Numbered from the stretch's first letter, positions 36,649 through 45,792 are shown. The stretch is 64,000 nucleotides of DNA from Clostridia bacterium (GCA_017548045.1 JAFYNR010000033.1:186001-250000), one strand, 5' to 3'. Notes: generated from the sequence alone by a model not told the origin. Numbers and translations: made by a program.

Positions 36649-37938
36649 ATGAAAAACATCAAATTCAAAAAGAAAAAAAGAGTGCCCAAGGCTCTGATTG
36701 CCGCAGTATGCGTTGTTGTGACGGCGGTTATCGTTGCGGCAGGCTTTCTTATTGCGGATAAACTGATAAATAAAAACGACAAGCCCGAAGAAAATAAAAA
36801 TTACACCTTTGCAACCGAAGGCTTTGAAAATATTACCGAGGTGAAAAGCCTTAACGAAGCAATGGCTGTTTTCACCGACGGTCAGACAGGCAAAAAAGGT
36901 CTTATGACCTTCGGCGGCAGGATTACCGAAAATGCGGAGCACAACAGCTTTTCAGTATGCAGTGACGTGTGGCGCAATTACCGCTATATTGTTGAAAGCC
37001 CCCGTTCTGAATATCTTCTGCTTGCCGACGTCGAAACGGGAACCGTTACCTCAAGGCAGTATCACGGCCTGCAGACTCCCGAACGTATCCCCTGCTGGAA
37101 CGAAACCGCAAAGCATCTTGCCTGGACAGACGGCGCAGGCTATGCGGGAGAAGTGAAAACAAGCGAGCTGAAGCTGGAAAACGGACTTTATCCCGTTGCA
37201 AATTCAACCAAAAGCGATGCAAAATACGGCTATATCGGCAGAAGCCTGCGCCTTGAAATTGCAATGCTTTATGAAAATGCGTCTGATTTTTCAGACGGTA
37301 TGGCGGCTGTAAAAAAGGACGGTAAATGGGGCTACATAAACGAAGGCGGCGTTACGGTTATTCCCTTTGATTTTGAATCCTGTGCCGCGGCGGATGTGAC
37401 GGGTAAAGATTGCTCGTTCAGCTTCAGAGGCGGCCTTGCTCCCGTATGCAAGGGCGGAAAATTCGGCATCATCAACAAAAAAGCCGAAACCGTTGTGAAC
37501 TTTGAGTTTGACGCAATTCTTCCCGGTGAAAACGGTTCGTATATCGCTTGCAAAAACGGTGTGTGGGGAATATTGACTATTGATGAAAACCTTCTTGCCG
37601 CCCAGACCACGGCACCCTCAACCGCGGCAACAAATATCTCAAGCGAGCCTGCACTTGCAAAGGGAACGTATATGATTAAAACCTCGGGCAGTGTACTTAA
37701 TATGAGATCTGCCGCAGACCCCAACTCATCCGTTATTGCCAAGATACCCAACGGCACGGTGCTGACGGTTACAAAATCCGTAACGGGCTGGGCTTATGCA
37801 AAATATAACTCATTTTCAGGCTGGGTAAGCGCAGATTTCCTTGTTGAATACAAAGAACCTGCAACCTCAACACCCTCAACTGCTGCGGCAACCGCAAGCG
37901 TATCCCAAACAATGTCAGCCTCTGCGGCAAACTCTTAA
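36649..37938 (+). CDS. Membrane-anchored WG-repeat and bacterial SH3 domain protein
   Basis: A 429-residue protein with a basic start (KNIKFKKKKRVPK), one membrane segment (15-38), then WG-type repeats: SDGMAAVKKDGKWGYINEG near 212 and LAPVCKGGKFGIINKKAE near 265. A bacterial SH3 (SH3b) domain follows after a Thr/Ala linker, with GSVLNMRSAADPNSSVIAKI near 340 and GWAYAKYNSFSGWVSADFL. The end is Ser/Thr/Ala-rich. Both domain types bind ligands or cell wall; the role is unknown. The start is the ATG with AAGGGGTG upstream; earlier in-frame codons lie within the promoter. Confidence 0.88.
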   Translation: MKNIKFKKKKRVPKALIAAVCVVVTAVIVAAGFLIADKLINKNDKPEENKNYTFATEGFENITEVKSLNEAMAVFTDGQTGKKGLMTFGGRITENAEHNSFSVCSDVWRNYRYIVESPRSEYLLLADVETGTVTSRQYHGLQTPERIPCWNETAKHLAWTDGAGYAGEVKTSELKLENGLYPVANSTKSDAKYGYIGRSLRLEIAMLYENASDFSDGMAAVKKDGKWGYINEGGVTVIPFDFESCAAADVTGKDCSFSFRGGLAPVCKGGKFGIINKKAETVVNFEFDAILPGENGSYIACKNGVWGILTIDENLLAAQTTAPSTAATNISSEPALAKGTYMIKTSGSVLNMRSAADPNSSVIAKIPNGTVLTVTKSVTGWAYAKYNSFSGWVSADFLVEYKEPATSTPSTAAATASVSQTMSASAANS

Positions 37939-37977
37939 AATCTTAATGTTTTCTTAATAATTAATTTCGGTTTTTTG

Positions 37978-38006
37978 TTGACTTGAAGGAAAATATGGTT
38001 TATACT
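37978..38006 (+). promoter_or_regulatory. Sigma-A-type promoter of the ydcF leader
   Basis: TTGACT, exactly 17 bases, TATACT; about 120 bases before the ydcF start codon and just upstream of a structured leader with an intrinsic terminator. Confidence 0.75.
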
Positions 38007-38012
38007 GTTGAA

Positions 38013-38108
38013 GTGTGGTAGCGATATCACATATCTGCATTTGTGAGCAACAATGTCAGAGCCATCCGATAAAAGACGGAGAACGGTATACGTTCTCCGT
38101 CTTTTATC
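38013..38108 (+). ncRNA. Structured leader RNA or small RNA with intrinsic terminator
   Basis: From the predicted start, about 96 nt can form a hairpin GTGGT-N6-ATCAC, a second hairpin CATTTGT-GAGCA-ACAATG, and then a strong terminator (AAAAGACGGAGAACG/CGTTCTCCGTCTTTT) 18 bases before the ydcF start. The layout promoter, two hairpins, terminator, gene fits a transcription-attenuation leader. I recognise no known riboswitch class by its conserved core. An independent small RNA is the alternative. Confidence 0.5.
38070..38108 (+). terminator. Intrinsic terminator in the ydcF leader
   Basis: A 15-base perfect stem (AAAAGACGGAGAACG with its complement) around GTATA, ending in TTTT; the ydcF RBS follows at once. 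Confidence 0.8.
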
Positions 38109-38126
38109 TTTATAAGGAGAAATAAA

Positions 38127-38789
38127 ATGAAAATTATAAAGAAAATTTTTGCCCTTATGATTTGTGCGGCGCTTCTGTGCGGAATCGGTGTGCTGGGCAT
38201 TGATTATTACGTTGTGAAAAGCACGGAAAAATATATTCTCACACCCGAAACCGCAGGAGAGGGCTATGACTGCATACTTGTTCTGGGTTGCGGAGTTTAC
38301 GGCGATACCCCCAGCCATATGCTTGAAGACAGACTTCTGCAAGGCATTGAGCTTTACGAACTGGGTGCAAGCGAAAAAATGCTTATGAGCGGTGACCACG
38401 GCAAAGAAAACTACGACGAAGTCAACGTTATGAAGGATTTTGCCGTTGAGAGAGGCGTCAGCGCCGAAAATATTTTTATGGATCACGCAGGTTTTTCGAC
38501 CTACGAAAGTATGTACCGCGCCAAAGAGATTTTCACTGCGGAAAAAATTCTTATCGTCACCCAGGATTATCACCTGCACAGAGCGATTTACGATGCCCGT
38601 GCAATGGGAATTGAAGCATACGGCGTTGCGTCAAATCCCAGAACCTACGCAGGCCAGCTTTACAGGGATATCAGAGAAATTCTTGCAAGGAACAAGGATT
38701 TTATATATTGTATCGTCAAGCCCGAGCCTACGTATCTGGGCGATGAAATTCCCGTTCAGGGCAACGGAAACGTAACCAACGACAAATAA
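38127..38789 (+). CDS. YdcF/SanA-like DUF218 membrane protein
   Basis: A 220-residue protein with one N-terminal membrane segment (residues 7-27), then the DUF218 fold: ILVLGCGVYGDTPSHMLEDR near 50, LLQGIELYELGASEKMLMSG and the C-terminal QDYHLHRAIYDARAMG. The family includes E. coli SanA (vancomycin sensitivity) and YdcF; its biochemical activity is unresolved, with envelope roles likely. AAGGAGAAATAAA precedes the ATG. Expression probably passes through the attenuator at 38013-38108. A gene of glycoside-hydrolase type follows 16 bases downstream. Confidence 0.88.
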   Translation: MKIIKKIFALMICAALLCGIGVLGIDYYVVKSTEKYILTPETAGEGYDCILVLGCGVYGDTPSHMLEDRLLQGIELYELGASEKMLMSGDHGKENYDEVNVMKDFAVERGVSAENIFMDHAGFSTYESMYRAKEIFTAEKILIVTQDYHLHRAIYDARAMGIEAYGVASNPRTYAGQLYRDIREILARNKDFIYCIVKPEPTYLGDEIPVQGNGNVTNDK

Positions 38790-38805
38790 GATTGGAGAAC
38801 ATATT

Positions 38806-40746
38806 ATGAGAAAAAGACAGGTACACCTTGATTTTCACACCAACGGCACTTTGCCCGTAGGCAAGGATTTTTCAAAGGAGCAGTTTCAGGCGGCTTTGAA
38901 GGAAGGTCACGTTGACTCAATAACCGTGTTTTCAAAGTGCCATCACGGCTGGTCTTACCATCCTACCGAGGTAAATGAAATGCACCCCGGTCTTGATTTT
39001 GACCTTCTGGGTGCACAGCTTGAAGCCTGTAAGGAGATTAACGTTAACGCTCCCGTCTATATTTCGGCAGGCTATGATGAAAAAGAATATCTGAAGCGCC
39101 CCGAGTGGCGCTGGCGTCATTCTCCCGATAAAAAAGAGTGTGAGGAATACGAAAACGAGGTTCATTTTCATGTTCTTTGCTTCAATACGGGCTATCTTGA
39201 TTTTCTCTGCAGTCAGATTGAAGAGGTTATGCAGAAGTATAATCCCTGCGGAATTTTCCTGGATATCATTGCCGCAAGGGAATGTTATTGCGATAAGTGC
39301 GTTGCAGATATGAAGGCGCTGGGTATGGATATTGAGAATGAGGACGACAGGCAGAAATTTGCGGTTATGACCCTCAACAAGTATCTCGCGGCAACCAATG
39401 CCGCCGTAAGAAAATACAGCGACACAGCAACAATTTTTCATAATACGGGTCATATTCCCAAGGGCAACCATAAATTTATTGAAGCCAATACACACCTTGA
39501 GCTTGAAAGCCTCCCCACAGGCGGCTGGGGCTACGATCACTTCCCCCTTTCGGCGGCGTATGTCCGCACCCTCAAAGACGTTGAATACCTTGGAATGACG
39601 GGTAAATTCCACCAGAGCTGGGGTGAATTCGGCGGCTTCAAGCATCCCAATGCGCTGATTTACGAAACCTCTCTCAGCGTTGCCAACGGTGCAGGCTGTT
39701 CAATCGGTGACCAGATGCATTCGCTGGGTGAGATGAATATGTCAACCTACGGGCTTATCGGAAAGGCATACTCCCTTATTGAAGAAAAAGAGCCCTGGCT
39801 TGACGGCGCTGTTAACGTTGCGGATATTGCCGTGTTAAGTGAGGAAGCGGTTACGGGACACCGTGACAGCTATGCGGATATCGGCGCAAACCGTATGCTT
39901 CTCGAAAAAGGATATCTTTATAATTTTGTTGATATGAAAGCCGATATTTCGGGCTTCAAGGTGCTTATTCTTCCCGATATGAAGGATATTCCCGATGAAA
40001 TGATTGAAAAAATCAAAGCCTTTGCGGCAAAGGGCGGAAAGGTTATTGCAAGCGGCGATGCGCTTGTGAAGAACGGCGAATTTTTCCTTGACCCGGGTGC
40101 TGTATATGCAGGCAAAAATGAGCTTGCACCTACGTACCTTATCCCCTGCTACGAAACCGTAAACGGTATGACGGAATACGTTATGCGATGCGGTTTCAAT
40201 AAAATCAGCGTAACCGACGGCAGGGTTTTTGCAAATATGCAGAATCCCTATTTCAACAGAACTCTTGAGCATTTCTGCTCCCATATGCACGCACCCAACA
40301 ACCCCGGTTACGTGGGTGCAGGTGCGGTAATCAAGGGCAACGTTGCATATATCGGCTGGGATATTTTTACCGCTTATGCAAATCTTGGTCATATTTATTT
40401 CAAGGAGCTTTTTGAATATGCGGTCAGTGAAATGCTGGGTGACGGCGCAACCGCCCGTGCCGCTATGCCCGACAGAGGCGTTATGACTTACACAAGGCAG
40501 GAAAAGGAAGGCAGAAATATTATGCATCTGCTTTATGCACACACCACCGTCAGAGGTAAAAGCACCGAGGTTATTGAGGATACCGTGCCTCTTTACAATG
40601 TTGAATGCAGTGTGAAATGCAGTGAAAAGCCCTCGGAAATAAAGCTTGTGCCCTCGGGCGAAAGGCTTGATTTTGAATATACCGACGGCAGAGCATATTT
40701 CACCGTGCCTAAGGTTGACATTCATCAGATGGTTGAAATTAAATAG
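38806..40746 (+). CDS. Hypothetical glycoside-hydrolase-like protein (GHL6/beta-galactosidase trimerisation type)
   Basis: A 646-residue protein without a signal peptide. The N-terminal TIM-barrel part begins QVHLDFHTNGTLPVGKDFSK and has CGIFLDIIAARECYCDKC near 148, typical of the hypothetical-glycoside-hydrolase-6 group; the middle (about 360-480: ADISGFKVLILPDMKDIPDE) matches the beta-galactosidase trimerisation (glutamine-amidotransferase-like) domain. It acts probably on an intracellular oligosaccharide; substrate unknown, and the catalytic residues are not confirmed. It could also be an alpha-L-fucosidase-like enzyme. ATTGGAGAACATATT precedes the ATG. It lies 16 bases after ydcF. Confidence 0.85.
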   Translation: MRKRQVHLDFHTNGTLPVGKDFSKEQFQAALKEGHVDSITVFSKCHHGWSYHPTEVNEMHPGLDFDLLGAQLEACKEINVNAPVYISAGYDEKEYLKRPEWRWRHSPDKKECEEYENEVHFHVLCFNTGYLDFLCSQIEEVMQKYNPCGIFLDIIAARECYCDKCVADMKALGMDIENEDDRQKFAVMTLNKYLAATNAAVRKYSDTATIFHNTGHIPKGNHKFIEANTHLELESLPTGGWGYDHFPLSAAYVRTLKDVEYLGMTGKFHQSWGEFGGFKHPNALIYETSLSVANGAGCSIGDQMHSLGEMNMSTYGLIGKAYSLIEEKEPWLDGAVNVADIAVLSEEAVTGHRDSYADIGANRMLLEKGYLYNFVDMKADISGFKVLILPDMKDIPDEMIEKIKAFAAKGGKVIASGDALVKNGEFFLDPGAVYAGKNELAPTYLIPCYETVNGMTEYVMRCGFNKISVTDGRVFANMQNPYFNRTLEHFCSHMHAPNNPGYVGAGAVIKGNVAYIGWDIFTAYANLGHIYFKELFEYAVSEMLGDGATARAAMPDRGVMTYTRQEKEGRNIMHLLYAHTTVRGKSTEVIEDTVPLYNVECSVKCSEKPSEIKLVPSGERLDFEYTDGRAYFTVPKVDIHQMVEIK

Positions 40747-40753
40747 TAAAAAT

Positions 40754-40787
40754 GAAAGGCTTGTTTCATTATGAAACAAGCCTTTTC
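40754..40787. terminator. Bidirectional terminator, GHL6 / PBP gene
   Basis: GAAAGGCTTGTTTCAT pairs with ATGAAACAAGCCTTTTC; 7 bases after the plus-strand stop, before the end of the convergent PBP gene. Confidence 0.85.
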
Positions 40788-40788
40788 G

Positions 40789-42153
40789 TCAATTATTTTT
40801 AAGAAAATACTGTATCACCTTATTGCTTACGGTTGAGGCAATGCCCGAGCCGTAGCCTCCGTGCTCAACGATGCAAACAACCGCCAGCGGCAGGTCGCTT
40901 CTCTGTGAATAGCCCACAAACCAGGAATGGCTTTTTGCGCCGTCAACCTGTGCAGTGCCCGTCTTTCCGCACATCTGCAGATTTTCAAATTTCCAATCAC
41001 CGTATTTATTTTCAACGTTGGAACGGAGTAAATCGTTCAGCTTCTGTGCGGTTTCGGGCAGAATTTTAACCGTCGTTTCGGGCACTCTGCCGATTATTTC
41101 GGAAACCGTGCCCAAGGATTTTATTCTGTCGGGTGCGAGGCCGTTGCCGCCGTTTGCGATTGCTCCCATAATACTCAGAAAATGGCAGGGATTAACAAGG
41201 GTCGTGCTCTGACCGATGCCTGCCCAGCCAAGCTCCGATTTGCTTTTGGTATCGGGCTCAAAACGGCTTTTCGTAAGTCTGATTTCCTTGGCGTAAAGCT
41301 GAGTATTGAAGCCCATTGCTTCGGCGGTTGCTTTAAGCTTTGCCGCGCCAAGCTCAACGGAGATTTCCGCAAAGGCACAGTTGCAGGATTCATTCATCGC
41401 CTTTTCAAAATTCACTTCGCCGTGAACTCCGTTACAGATAACCTTGCCGTCGTCGGTTTCGTATTCACCGTCACACTCGAAAGTGCGGGAGTAAATATCG
41501 GGAATATTTTCAATGGCGCAGGCGGCGGTTACGATTTTCATAATCGAACCGGGTGTGTAAATGCCCGAAATCACCTTATCAAGGAACACGCCGCTGTATT
41601 TTTCATTTGTCAGCAGGTCCTCGGGCTTATTTTCAATATCGTAGGTGGGCTTTGAAACACTGCAAAGAAGCTCGCCCGTTTTGTAGTTATAGACGGCAAT
41701 CGCACCGTTGTAATCCCCCAATGCATTATAAGCGGTTTTGTTTGCTTCGCTGTCAATGTTGAGATTTATGTTTGTGCCCGTGCCTGTCTGCTTCAGATAA
41801 TAAATGCCCTCAATACGGCTGTAGCCCGAAAGAGTGTCACGGTAAAGATAATGGGTACCCGTCGAAATGTACCCTGCGGTATCGCCCACAACGTGAAGCG
41901 TTGCCTTGCGTACCGTTGAATTCTTTGCAAAAACACGCTCGTTGTCACTGCTTGCGGCCAGGGTTGTTCCTTTTCTGTCGTAAATGGTGCCTGCGTTGAC
42001 GATTGTACCGCCGCTGTAAATATGGCGGTTTGCTTTGTTTGATGCCCACTCGGCGCCGTTGAGCATAATGCTCACAACAAGAACGGTAACGCCTGCAATA
42101 AAGGCAATAATAAGTGCATAAATTATGGCGGCACGCCTTGCCGTTATTCTCAT
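40789..42153 (-). CDS. Class B penicillin-binding protein (FtsI/PbpA-like)
   Basis: A 454-residue transpeptidase, short compared with 650-750 for FtsI/MrdA, resembling PbpA that pairs with FtsW/RodA. N-terminal anchor (residues 9-30), a reduced pedestal (NAGTIYDRKGTTLA), then the transpeptidase: SIMK motif in TPGSIMKIVTA near 200, SCN in NESCNCAFAE, and KTGTAQ near 400, so all three active-site motifs are present. Overlaps the SEDS gene by four bases (ATGA), implying a two-protein synthase complex. Active serine intact. Confidence 0.92.
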   Translation of the reverse strand: MRITARRAAIIYALIIAFIAGVTVLVVSIMLNGAEWASNKANRHIYSGGTIVNAGTIYDRKGTTLAASSDNERVFAKNSTVRKATLHVVGDTAGYISTGTHYLYRDTLSGYSRIEGIYYLKQTGTGTNINLNIDSEANKTAYNALGDYNGAIAVYNYKTGELLCSVSKPTYDIENKPEDLLTNEKYSGVFLDKVISGIYTPGSIMKIVTAACAIENIPDIYSRTFECDGEYETDDGKVICNGVHGEVNFEKAMNESCNCAFAEISVELGAAKLKATAEAMGFNTQLYAKEIRLTKSRFEPDTKSKSELGWAGIGQSTTLVNPCHFLSIMGAIANGGNGLAPDRIKSLGTVSEIIGRVPETTVKILPETAQKLNDLLRSNVENKYGDWKFENLQMCGKTGTAQVDGAKSHSWFVGYSQRSDLPLAVVCIVEHGGYGSGIASTVSNKVIQYFLKNN

Positions 42154-43442
42154 TTTGCGTCGCCTCCCTTTACTGTCGGAGGATTAACCTTCCTCGAAGC
42201 CGTTTTTTTGACTGCAATATCGGGCTTTGGCGGAGAGAAGGGTGCGCCTGCCGCACGGATATACGCAAGCAGACCCCAGGAGCAGAGCATACTTGAACCG
42301 CCTCGGCTGACGAAGGGTAGGGTAACGCCCGTCAGAGGAAGCAAATCCGTTATGCCGAAAACGTTCAGCGAAAGCTGGAAAAGAAGCATACCTGCCGATG
42401 CAACGGCGGCGATTGCATAGAATGTTGAAGCCGATGATTTTGCAGATTTTATTGCAAAAAGCGCAATGCCCGCAAAGCTTAAAAGCACGGCAATGCCCAG
42501 AATAAGACCCATTTCTTCACAGATAAGACCGAAAACAAGGTCGGTTGATGCCGCATAAACGTCACGGAGTTTGCCTTCACCGAGACCGAGACCGAAAAGT
42601 CCGCCGCTTGACGTGTAGATAAGCACCCTCGCCTGTTGATAGCCCGTTGAATCAATGTAATCCCACACGTGGCGGTAGGCGGCAAATCTGTTGGCAACGT
42701 AGGGCTTGAAATAGATGACAAGCATCGCACCCATAAGCGCAACGGCACAGATAAGCACGATTGTGCGTATGTTGCCCGACCTCATAAATGCAATGAGAAT
42801 GAATGTAAAGAAGAAAATCAGTGCAGTGCCGAAATCCTTCATAAGGAAAAGCGCACCCACACAGCCCAGTGAAAAAATTATGTATTTCGTAAGGCTCGTT
42901 ACGGAAAGAAGCTTGTCGAGAGAAACCGCACCTACAAGGATGAATGCGATTTTTACAAGCTCGGAGGGCTGAATCGAGAAAAATCCAAGGTCAATCCAGT
43001 TGAGCGTGCCGTTGACCGTTTCCGCAAGCACAAGGTTTGCCGCAAGCACTGCAACCGAGCCCACGGCGGCAGGGTAACGGAGTATGCCTGCAACGTGAAC
43101 GTCCTTTATCAGCAGAAGCATCACAAGATAAACCGCAAGACCCAGACCGATTGCAATAAGCTGTTTTAACGCATAGCTTTCGCTGAAGCTTGCACATACC
43201 GTAAGACCTATGCCCGAAAGGAAGAAGGCGATTGCCTCAAGCTCAAAGTAGTCGTTATCCGTCACAAGGTTGCCGATGAGCATATAAAGCCATTCGGCGG
43301 CAATGTAGCCGAAGAAAATATAAATCGTTGTAAGGCTGGGTTCTTCCTGCCTGCAAAGCACGCAGGCGGCGCAGATAAGCTGAAATGCAGTCATAAGAAA
43401 CAGAACGGTCACCTGGTTGAAACGGTTTGCTTTTTTAGTCAA
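42150..43442 (-). CDS. SEDS-family glycosyltransferase (FtsW/RodA/SpoVE type)
   Basis: Polymerises lipid II; a 430-residue integral membrane protein with about ten transmembrane segments. The motifs LNWIDLGFFSIQPSELVKI and LFMKDFGTALIFFFTF carry the conserved SEDS residues, and GVTLPFVSRGGSSMLCSW is the C-terminal signature. A TTG start at 43442 is chosen because AAGGAGGTGA sits 7 bases upstream; the more upstream ATG at 43493 would hide that RBS. Coupled to a short class B PBP. Assignment to division, elongation or sporulation is open. Confidence 0.9.
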   Translation of the reverse strand: MTKKANRFNQVTVLFLMTAFQLICAACVLCRQEEPSLTTIYIFFGYIAAEWLYMLIGNLVTDNDYFELEAIAFFLSGIGLTVCASFSESYALKQLIAIGLGLAVYLVMLLLIKDVHVAGILRYPAAVGSVAVLAANLVLAETVNGTLNWIDLGFFSIQPSELVKIAFILVGAVSLDKLLSVTSLTKYIIFSLGCVGALFLMKDFGTALIFFFTFILIAFMRSGNIRTIVLICAVALMGAMLVIYFKPYVANRFAAYRHVWDYIDSTGYQQARVLIYTSSGGLFGLGLGEGKLRDVYAASTDLVFGLICEEMGLILGIAVLLSFAGIALFAIKSAKSSASTFYAIAAVASAGMLLFQLSLNVFGITDLLPLTGVTLPFVSRGGSSMLCSWGLLAYIRAAGAPFSPPKPDIAVKKTASRKVNPPTVKGGDAK

Positions 43443-43518
43443 AGGCTCACCTCCTTGTAAGTGAGTTACAGTCTGTAATATATTATACCTCATATTATTA
43501 ACGTGTTCAAGATGTTTG

Positions 43519-43547
43519 TTGACAATGTAATGTGCCGAGGGTATAAT
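43519..43547 (+). promoter_or_regulatory. Sigma-A-type promoter
   Basis: TTGACA, 17-base spacer, TATAAT (extended by the preceding G); about 50 bases before the start of the substrate-binding lipoprotein. Confidence 0.85.
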
Positions 43548-43599
43548 AATTGTGTCTGTTCAGAAAATAATACCTAAATAATAACGGGGGATGAACAAA

Positions 43600-44592
43600 A
43601 TGAAAAATTTCAGAAGAATATTTGTCCTGCTTATGGCGGCGGTTATGCTGTTTTCTCTGGCATCCTGCAAGGATAACACCGATAACGGCGAAACTGTTCC
43701 CGAAGAAACAACAAGCTATATCAGAGAAAGCAAAACCCGAATTGCCGTGCTTGACGGTATTGATGCTCTGGGTACTGCAAAAATAAAGCTCAGCCGTGAT
43801 TACGCTTACACCGTAACAACCTGCGGCAGTGCGGAAGAAATTATGAATACGGTTACCGAAGGCAAGGCAGACCTTGCGGCGCTCCCCCTTGACCTTGCGG
43901 CAAAGCTTTATAACTCCACAAACGGCGAAGTGAAGATTATTGCCGTCAACGTTCTCGGTGCGGTTCACCTTCTGACCGGCGACAGCGGCGTTACAAGCCT
44001 TGCGGATATCAAGGGTAAAACCGTTTATGCAACGGGTAAAGGCGGTTACTGTGAATATTTCATCAACGCTGTTCTTACGCAGAACGGAATCGACCCCGAG
44101 AAGGATGTTAAAATTGAATACAAGGAGCAGGATGAGCTTACGGCCCTTGCTCTTGACGGCACTGCAAAGCTCTGTTTTGTTCCCGAACCCTATGCTACAA
44201 GGATTGTCAGAGAAAACAAAGAAATGAAGCGACTTGTTGACCTTAACGGCCTGTGGGAAAAATCAACGGGCACAAAACCCGTTCAGAGCGTTGTTATTGC
44301 AAGAACGGAATACATTGAGAAGAATCCCGAATATATCGAAACCTTCCTTTTCCATAATGAGGTTTCGCTTAATTATCTCGGTTCGGAGGATAATCAGGGA
44401 ATAAACTTCCTTAGTGAAAACGGATACTTTTCATCCTTTGATCTGGCGGCGGCAACTGTTTCTGCCAGCAACCTTGCTTTTATGAAGGGTGAGGATATGA
44501 AGCCCTTAATCAAAGGCACCTTTGAAGCATTTTACGCCGTTGACCCTGATTCGGTGGGCGGAGCAATTCCCGATGACGGTATTTTTTATTGA
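43600..44592 (+). CDS. ABC transporter substrate-binding lipoprotein (NMT1/SsuA-like)
   Basis: A 330-residue lipoprotein (signal with SLASC, cysteine about 19 from the second ATG). The mature part fits periplasmic binding protein type 2: IAVLDGIDALGTAKIKLSRD, ADLAALPLDLAAKLYNSTNG, LADIKGKTVYATGKGGYCEY near 147 and LCFVPEPYATRIV. The NMT1-type group takes up thiamine precursors, sulfonates or nitrate; no permease or ATPase gene lies nearby. The ATG at 43600 is preferred over 43591, because the GGGGG RBS abuts the first. Followed by 227 bases without a gene. Confidence 0.9.
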   Translation: MKNFRRIFVLLMAAVMLFSLASCKDNTDNGETVPEETTSYIRESKTRIAVLDGIDALGTAKIKLSRDYAYTVTTCGSAEEIMNTVTEGKADLAALPLDLAAKLYNSTNGEVKIIAVNVLGAVHLLTGDSGVTSLADIKGKTVYATGKGGYCEYFINAVLTQNGIDPEKDVKIEYKEQDELTALALDGTAKLCFVPEPYATRIVRENKEMKRLVDLNGLWEKSTGTKPVQSVVIARTEYIEKNPEYIETFLFHNEVSLNYLGSEDNQGINFLSENGYFSSFDLAAATVSASNLAFMKGEDMKPLIKGTFEAFYAVDPDSVGGAIPDDGIFY

Positions 44593-44712
44593 GTTGTGAT
44601 TATGCACAAAACAGAACGGTGCTGTTTGTAACACTTGACGAACACAGGACAAGCGAGTAAAAAATTCACGGCAAATCAAAGGAATTTTGTGCTTGCAAAG
44701 ATAATTTTTTGC

Positions 44713-44741
44713 TTGCATTTGAAATAATTTTATACTATACT
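44713..44741 (+). promoter_or_regulatory. Sigma-A-type promoter
   Basis: TTGCAT, 17-base spacer, TATACT, about 80 bases before the next lipoprotein start. The leader (44758-44785) can form a GCACC/GGTGC hairpin. Confidence 0.65.
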
Positions 44742-44819
44742 TATCCTGTACGAGGTTGCACCAAAATATGATAAATTTTTCGGTGCGGCGATACATAAGA
44801 CATTTTAGGAGGAAAAATT

Positions 44820-45716
44820 ATGTCAAAGAAAATTCTTGCAATTCTCCTCGCAGCAGCTATGCTCTTCGCATTTGCAGCTTGCGGCGACGACACAACAGGC
44901 GAAACCACAACCACCACAGCAGCAGAAGAAGTAACAGACGAAGCTCCCGTTGAAGAATCAACAGATGCTCCCGCAGTTGACACCTCAGACGTTTCGGAAG
45001 AAGAGACTTCGGCAGAAGCTCCCTCAGAAGAAGATCCCTCAGCAGCAGAGTCAACAACAGAAGCAGCTGCAGCAACTATGCCCGAAGGCAAGGAAGCTAT
45101 CGTTGAATATTACAACACTGCTATCAACAACGCAAAGAAAAACTCAAAGAGCATTCACTCAAACTATATGAAGCATGCAGTTGCAGGCGAAATCACAGGT
45201 ATCCCCAAGGCACTTGATTCAGTAGGCCAGAGCCTTATCAAGGATAATATGGGCGAAGATGACAGCAAAAAGAACGTAACCTGGACATCGGCAGCAGATA
45301 AGAACGCATTCTTCCCCGTTGAAGGTGAAAGCTATGCAAGCAAGCTTACAGCAGCTGACGTTAAGAATGCAACCGTTACAGAAAAGAACGGCAAGTGGGA
45401 AATCAAAATCACAACCGTTGCTGACGGCAAAGCATCAGACTATACACACGGCAAGGGTCATGCTACAAAGGCATTCAACGCTGTTCTTCCCGGCATTATT
45501 GACGGTTACATCCCCGGCATTGCAAAGAGCCTTTTCAGCGTTGGTACAGTTTCAACAGCATATCCCTCAAGCACAGTTGTAGTTACCGTTGACCCCGCAA
45601 CAGGCAACGTAACACACGCTAACTATATGCTTTACTGGACCCTCTATATCCCCCTGAGCGGCACAGACGTTGTTCTTCCCTTCTCAACAGAGAACGACTA
45701 CAACATCAACTGGTAA
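44820..45716 (+). CDS. Lipoprotein of unknown function, highly expressed codon pattern
   Basis: A 298-residue protein. Signal (SKKILAILLAAAMLFAFAAC) ends at a lipobox cysteine; residues 25-85 are an acidic, Thr/Ser/Glu-rich linker, and the C-terminal part (95-298) is a soluble domain I do not recognise (AIVEYYNTAINNAKKNSKSI, GKWEIKITTVADG, VTVDPATGNVTHANYMLYW). The codons GCA, ACA and TCA dominate, unlike most neighbours that use GCC, ACC and TCC, but similar to ribosomal protein genes here; this suggests strong expression. A strong RBS (AGGAGG) and own promoter precede it. An abundant surface lipoprotein is plausible; function unknown. Confidence 0.85.
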   Translation: MSKKILAILLAAAMLFAFAACGDDTTGETTTTTAAEEVTDEAPVEESTDAPAVDTSDVSEEETSAEAPSEEDPSAAESTTEAAAATMPEGKEAIVEYYNTAINNAKKNSKSIHSNYMKHAVAGEITGIPKALDSVGQSLIKDNMGEDDSKKNVTWTSAADKNAFFPVEGESYASKLTAADVKNATVTEKNGKWEIKITTVADGKASDYTHGKGHATKAFNAVLPGIIDGYIPGIAKSLFSVGTVSTAYPSSTVVVTVDPATGNVTHANYMLYWTLYIPLSGTDVVLPFSTENDYNINW

Positions 45717-45727
45717 GTTATTGATTG

Positions 45728-45751
45728 GGTGACCGTCGTAAGGCGGTCACC
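45728..45751 (+). terminator. Hairpin after the lipoprotein gene, weak terminator candidate
   Basis: A perfect 8-base stem GGTGACCG/CGGTCACC, 12 bases after the stop codon. The U tract is missing, so it may serve as a 3' stabilising stem instead. Confidence 0.4.
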
Positions 45752-45792
45752 ATTCTTGCGTAAAAAATAATACATAAAAAAGGTGATTTATT

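Noticed and set aside
39835-40779. A 314-codon minus-strand ORF opposite the glycoside-hydrolase-like gene
   Set aside because: Antisense to a gene with clear protein composition; it has no RBS and no family motif.
45728-45751. Strong terminator after the lipoprotein at 44820
   Set aside because: The stem is perfect but there is no U tract; it is listed only as a weak candidate.
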